From assembly GCF_900519355.1 (NCBI RefSeq), contig NZ_ULHE01000002.1:124001-188000 (forward strand): a stretch of DNA of 64,000 bases. The letters run 5' to 3'. The position numbers were made by a program, and so were the translations under genes. The DNA is from Corynebacterium lactis. GTDB lineage: Bacteria > Actinomycetota > Actinomycetes > Mycobacteriales > Mycobacteriaceae. Positions 61,401 to 64,000 of the stretch are shown here, one piece after another (position 1 is the first letter of the stretch; each line of letters begins with the position of its first letter). Under the pieces are notes generated by a model. The model worked only from the letters and a program-made list of their open reading frames with translations, was not told where the DNA came from and searched no databases.

Positions 61401-61943
61401 CCGGACGGGTGGATTGACGTGGACGGTCTCGAACCCCTCCGCACGAAACCCGCGACCGAGAAGGCTCGTGGCAACGTGTTCGGTACCGCCGTGCACGCCG
61501 TGATGGAGCACCTCAACACTGACGGCGGCAACCTGGAACAGGCCTGTCTCGATGCCGTAACCGCGGAAGGACTGGACAGGGAGCTGCTCGGCGATGTTGA
61601 AGCCTCGGCGCGCTCGCTGGCCGGTAGCAGCGTGTTCCGGAGCTTTGGCGACGCTACTCGCGTGCGCCGCGTCTGGCGGGAGCTGCCGATTATTGGGCAG
61701 GTCTGCTTAGACAACGCGGAGCCCATCACCGTCGAGGGCGTCATCGACGTGCTCTACGAAACCGCGGCTGGCGAGCTGGTCATCGCCGACTACAAGACCG
61801 ACTTCGCCGTCTCGCAGCAGACAATGGCCGAGTACTTCGGGCAGCTGAAGATATACGCGCAGATGCTCGACGCGCCCGTGGCGCGCCTCGAGCTGATCTT
61901 CGCCCGCGAGGCAGAAGCGGAGGTACGCACGCTGGAGCTATGA
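58413..61943 (+). CDS. AddA-like UvrD/REP helicase with RecB-type nuclease
   Basis: 1176-residue helicase-nuclease, the motor subunit for resecting DNA breaks. Superfamily 1 motifs: Walker A VEAGAGSGKTASLVRRLV (about 37), motif Ia ITFTESAANELRERL, motif II VFVDEFQDTDPVQYR, motif III VGDPKQSIYRFRRADV, motif V TMHASKGREFPMVIVAG and motif VI LNYVAMTRAKNVLVV. The C-terminal nuclease has GNVFGTAVHAVMEHL, GVIDVLYE and LVIADYKTDF, followed by MAEYFGQLKIYAQML. AddAB-like rather than RecBCD: two genes, nuclease on both. AGGAAGA precedes ATG 58413. AddAB enzymes in other bacteria respond to Chi words, relevant to the dispersed 11-mer. Confidence 0.9.
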   Translation: MNAVDAANKENAAAVSLADRGARADIVTDLSSSFFVEAGAGSGKTASLVRRLVNLILVEGVDIESIAAITFTESAANELRERLRHVLTEIAREGTYKFPGEESIDYSDHQERCGEALAKLPGAAIGTLHSFAMRILQMFPLEAGLPPELSAASDEVYSTASAEAGAFCATVLAGVLEGDEEAGAIITEALQAEGHDFLADFSLDELAESIDYLIRNGMSSKNFEETLVWMDKHWGELQPTLDEKIPARGGLDRETLEGYIRELDIIVEPCSKPGDKLLVAIQSNIGMLRALLEKGPSSEGITEGLFELDFEVKVSSRIGVAGNWGGNEGKANALESFGAVASELTGSSARPIHRALAVLRRAMAALILREATMRVRSGVLEFHDMIFLADKLIKHEDVVAALGRKFRHVFVDEFQDTDPVQYRLVTAITRGGTLFTVGDPKQSIYRFRRADVNSYLAARDEADEDRVRKLNTNFRSSRGVLEPLNTLFEKLFDGGEVDFTRLEAGNASEGAAYFIEHEFVDPDSAAEATEEPVDLDNGPAFDGSGLIKQFQRIEFGDILAAIREAESGRWAKDDGEPIGLGDIAILAPTNKIAMETMELLRSRNIAFVSEGALKLFATPEIVDIISVIRAVSDPADEFAQVAALRSAALGCSDTDLVKDRLERGSAGKVEEARALLTQWRADSRQLSIGDLVAKMLCDIDAQINVIAWKRPEALTRLRAFEAACRNYSDSAGSNLRAFVLWAEDNADESNRNAIADPVLDTDTDGVRVMTMHASKGREFPMVIVAGMSSRSSTKGKQQLFAPGSNVIELSLGHGLTTSGYKTATDADKEAEAHEDIRLNYVAMTRAKNVLVVPLQVEFSLASDKNKRGKPQKSSRGFYILQSLQELQESQSGLLCHRSQAFPAGAPRIDEVTETDVDKRSYARGLDEIRADMNATAEAVQEAGRRVTRVAATAVAHYEAVEAEPLADAALGEIGAPAADLSPTAADETLLLRSSLLPDGWIDVDGLEPLRTKPATEKARGNVFGTAVHAVMEHLNTDGGNLEQACLDAVTAEGLDRELLGDVEASARSLAGSSVFRSFGDATRVRRVWRELPIIGQVCLDNAEPITVEGVIDVLYETAAGELVIADYKTDFAVSQQTMAEYFGQLKIYAQMLDAPVARLELIFAREAEAEVRTLEL

Positions 61944-62049
61944 GGCAGCGCTGTGAGTCCGGGGTGCAGAGCGGCCGCCCCGTTCGGCCACGCGGCCGGG
62001 CAAGTCGGCCCCAGGAATTTTTGCTCCCTCCCACTGTGTTGGTTGAAGT

Positions 62050-62931
62050 ATGAACGCTCAGAACGAAAACCAGTCCACGGCCGCCACCACCGGCTCCGCC
62101 ACACCCGCAGCAGCCTCATCCGCTCCAGCTACCCAGGCCCGCAAGATCGCCGTCGTCACCGGTGCATCCCGGGGGATGGGGCGCGCCATCGCCATCCGGC
62201 TGGCCCGTCGTGGCTATACCGTCGGCATCCACTACGGCTCCAACGCTGACGCCGCACGCGAGGCCCTCGACCTGGTCAACCAGGCCGCCACAGAGGCGGG
62301 CTCCGGCGGCAGCGGCTTCGTCTTCGGCGCCGATCTCTCCGAGCAGGACCCCGGCCTCGCCTTCTGGTCCGCCTTCGACACGGCCGCCGCCGAGGCTGGA
62401 ATCTCCCCGCTTGCCGACGAGTCCACGGTGAAAATCGATGCCCTAGTCAACAACGCTGGCGTGTTCCTGGCGGGCGGAATCGCAAAGGCTGACACGTCCG
62501 TACTGGTCAAGAACCTCCAGGTCAACACCATCGCGCCGTACTCCATCGTGCACCACGGGCTCGACCGACTGCGCGACGGCGCCCGCATCGTCAGTACGTC
62601 GTCAGGCGCGGCGAAGGGCGCGGCAGCGGGCTCCATGGGCTACGCGATGTCGAAGGCGGCGGTGGAATCCTTCACTAAGTCGCTGGCGGCGGCGCTCGGG
62701 GAGCGGCAGATTCGCGTCAACGCGGTGCAGCCGGGCGTGACCATGACGGACGTGAACAAGCAGTGGTTTGAAAATGCCCCGCAGGTCAAGGAACAAATGG
62801 TCGCGCACACTGCGCTGGGGCGTGTCGGGGAGCCTGACGATGTCGCGGCGGTCGTCGACTCTCTGATTAGCGAGGATATGAGCTGGGTGACCGGCGCCGT
62901 CATCGATGCCTCCGGAGGGATGGGGCTGTAG
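62050..62931 (+). CDS. SDR-family oxidoreductase (FabG-like)
   Basis: 293 residues. After 30 disordered Ala/Thr-rich residues comes the nucleotide loop KIAVVTGASRGMGRAIAIRLARRG, VGIHYGSN, NNAG in DALVNNAGVFLAGG, catalytic Ser in VSTSSGAA, Tyr and Lys in GYAMSKAAVESFTKSLAAALG, and VNAVQPGVTMTDV. NADPH preference is likely because a basic residue follows the glycine loop. Substrate unknown. A loop between about 105 and 130 is longer than in FabG and contains SPLADEST, encoded by a CGTCGGCAAGC copy at 62409. Confidence 0.88.
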   Translation: MNAQNENQSTAATTGSATPAAASSAPATQARKIAVVTGASRGMGRAIAIRLARRGYTVGIHYGSNADAAREALDLVNQAATEAGSGGSGFVFGADLSEQDPGLAFWSAFDTAAAEAGISPLADESTVKIDALVNNAGVFLAGGIAKADTSVLVKNLQVNTIAPYSIVHHGLDRLRDGARIVSTSSGAAKGAAAGSMGYAMSKAAVESFTKSLAAALGERQIRVNAVQPGVTMTDVNKQWFENAPQVKEQMVAHTALGRVGEPDDVAAVVDSLISEDMSWVTGAVIDASGGMGL

Positions 62932-63192
62932 GTATAGATATAGACATAGGTGTGGTCGTAGGTATGGTTGGGGCCTTGTTTGTCGTGCGGAGCAGCGGGT
63001 ATGCAATGTGCACGCGTCAGAATCAGTTTGAGTCAACGTGCGCGAGAGAAGCGACGAGCCGTTACACTCAATTGCTGTACTAAATCGTCTTTACCGCTCG
63101 CGTGCTGGTTCTCTTGAGTTAGCTCCCTCCCCGTGAGGTGCGCCCATGGCGCCTTGTGCATGAGCGAGCGCGAACTCAGAAGGGAAACCCGC
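62932..63192. other. Intergenic region upstream of the DUF4282 gene
   Basis: About 260 bp. The start has short irregular repeats (GGTATAGATATAGACATAGG). The rest should hold the DUF4282 promoter. No gene is seen. Confidence 0.4.
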
Positions 63193-63711
63193 GTGGATAA
63201 TCAGAATCCATCCAACGGCGCTGCAAACAACGACCCGTGGAGCACTCCGGCACCAGGGTCGAGTGCCAACAATGGTGCCGGTTTCGGCGCCGCCTACACG
63301 AACCCCGCCATGCAGCAGCCCGCTCCGAATGGTGGTAACAATGGCGGACTCGGGAACATGAGCTCGGTTACGGCAGAATCACGGAATTTCTTCCAGGCTC
63401 TCTTCGACTTCAGCTTCTCGAGCTTCATCACCATCAAGTTCGCGAAGGTCATTTACCTGCTGAACATCATTGTCGCAGTTCTGAGTTACTTCTTCTGGGT
63501 CGTCATGGGCTTTAACGCTGGCTTCGCAGCGACGGGGTACTCGAGCTCCTCGAGCTCCTCGGTCGGCCTCGGCTTCTTCGTTCTGCTCTTCGGCTGGATT
63601 CCGGCTCTCATCCAGATCATCTCCGTACGTCTGATCCTGGAAATGTTCATCGCGATCGTCCGTACTGCGCAGAATACTTCTGCTCTGCGCGAGGCTCAGA
63701 TCGGGCACTAG
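63193..63711 (+). CDS. DUF4282 membrane protein
   Basis: 172 residues. The first 65 are Asn/Pro/Gly-rich and soluble (NQNPSNGAANNDPW, MQQPAPNGGNNGGLGN). The DUF4282 domain follows: FFQALFDFSFSSFITIKFAKVIYLLNII, a helix to FFWVVMGFNAG, a short Ser-rich outer loop (SSSSSSVGLG) and a second helix FFVLLFGWIPALIQIISVRLILEMFIAIVRTAQNT in parts. Family function is unknown. GTG 63193 with AGAAGG nine bases upstream is preferred; ATG 63160 is possible. A terminator follows. Confidence 0.85.
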   Translation: MDNQNPSNGAANNDPWSTPAPGSSANNGAGFGAAYTNPAMQQPAPNGGNNGGLGNMSSVTAESRNFFQALFDFSFSSFITIKFAKVIYLLNIIVAVLSYFFWVVMGFNAGFAATGYSSSSSSSVGLGFFVLLFGWIPALIQIISVRLILEMFIAIVRTAQNTSALREAQIGH

Positions 63712-63776
63712 TCCAGGTCGGGCACAAAGAGAGTCCGCTAAAAAGTAAGGTTTGCGGAAAAGGAGAGGGGCCGGGA

Positions 63777-63813
63777 AGGCCGGGCTAGCTTGCACTAGCT
63801 CGGCCTTTATTCA
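63777..63813 (+). terminator. Rho-independent terminator after the DUF4282 gene
   Basis: Arms 63777-63789 (AAGGCCGGGCTAG) and 63796-63808 pair at 12 of 13 positions around a 6-nt loop, followed by TATTC. Confidence 0.75.
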
Positions 63814-63928
63814 TAGGTCGCGAGAGTTATGTCGCGAGAGCTACAAGGGCGTGGCCACGCGTCCTGGCGTCCCTGAGGCTCTGCGGCAACGCTCTCCGCG
63901 CCCCGCGCCTCGCGCCCCGCAGGCTGCG

Positions 63929-64000
63929 TTAGTTCTTCTTGCGCAGCGAAATCACCAGAGCGGCGATACCGGTCAGGGCGCCAAGCGCGCCCAAGCCCAG
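63929..64000 (-). CDS. C-terminal end of a membrane-anchored protein (partial)
   Basis: The last 23 codons of a minus-strand gene continue past the window edge. They read LGLGALGALTGIAALVISL followed by RKKN and stop. A hydrophobic helix with a basic tail at the very end is typical of sortase-anchored or tail-anchored secreted proteins. No sorting motif is inside the visible part. Confidence 0.6.
   Translation of the reverse strand: MGLGALGALTGIAALVISLRKKN

Noticed and set aside
268..62419. CGTCGGCAAGC as a Chi or chromosome-segregation word
   Set aside because: Copies are about equal on both strands, and the word is longer than known Chi sites. Uptake-type function fits better, though one window cannot show replichore skew.

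Overview
The window is 64 kb of high-GC actinobacterial chromosome, most likely from a Corynebacterium. The evidence is the gene content (an AdhA-type alcohol dehydrogenase, AlaT, an Rv0338c-like iron-sulfur reductase, Dcd preceded by tRNA-Gly), operators matching the Corynebacterium glutamicum RosR consensus, several leaderless ATG/GTG starts, and an LAxTG-type sortase signal on a giant surface protein. I cannot name the species. I saw no phage, insertion sequence, CRISPR array or rRNA.

Layout. 0-4.6 kb: the end of an MFS transporter, a Sir2 deacetylase, and a two-component pair. 4.6-9.0 kb: tRNA-Gly(CCC), dcd, and a four-gene osmoprotectant ABC importer whose genes overlap by 4 nt. 9-14.5 kb: UDP-glucose dehydrogenase, a YibE/F membrane protein with a collagen-like insert, and AlaT. 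14.9-19.8 kb: YceI, an AhpD-like protein, GNAT, pirin, a luciferase-like monooxygenase (LLM) and an FMN reductase, several under RosR-like operators. 19.8-26 kb: a tiny secreted protein, a second two-component pair, and a long iron-sulfur reductase with a repetitive, frameshifted tail. 26-29.9 kb: adhA, an NADP-binding reductase, a second LLM and a TetR regulator. 30-44 kb: acyl-CoA and branched-chain catabolism (mmsB, mmsA, SDR, acyl-CoA dehydrogenase, TetR, acyl-CoA synthetase, enoyl-CoA hydratase). It is interrupted by a Pat-type acetyltransferase next to an AcuC deacetylase, and followed by an epimerase-family gene and an FMO-like flavoprotein. 46-55 kb: a 2082-residue wall-anchored protein, a DUF418 membrane protein and an ankyrin lipoprotein. 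55-64 kb: an AddB/AddA-like helicase-nuclease pair, an SDR, a DUF4282 protein and the tail of a membrane-anchored protein.

Main discovery. The 11-mer CGTCGGCAAGC (reverse complement GCTTGCCGACG) occurs exactly 19 times by hand count, where well under one copy is expected by chance. It lies on both strands about equally (10 and 9) and is read in several codon frames. About ten copies force the otherwise uncommon Leu codon CTT. A sister word, CGTCGTAAAGC, forms inverted pairs in two intergenic regions. This resembles the DNA-uptake words of Neisseria and Haemophilus, including their use as terminators. To my knowledge no such word is described for Corynebacterium.

Data quality. Four genes are each split by one single-base shift. 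Three look like one-base losses beside GCGCG tracts and one like a one-base gain in a G5 run. Sequencing error has to be excluded before calling any of them a pseudogene.
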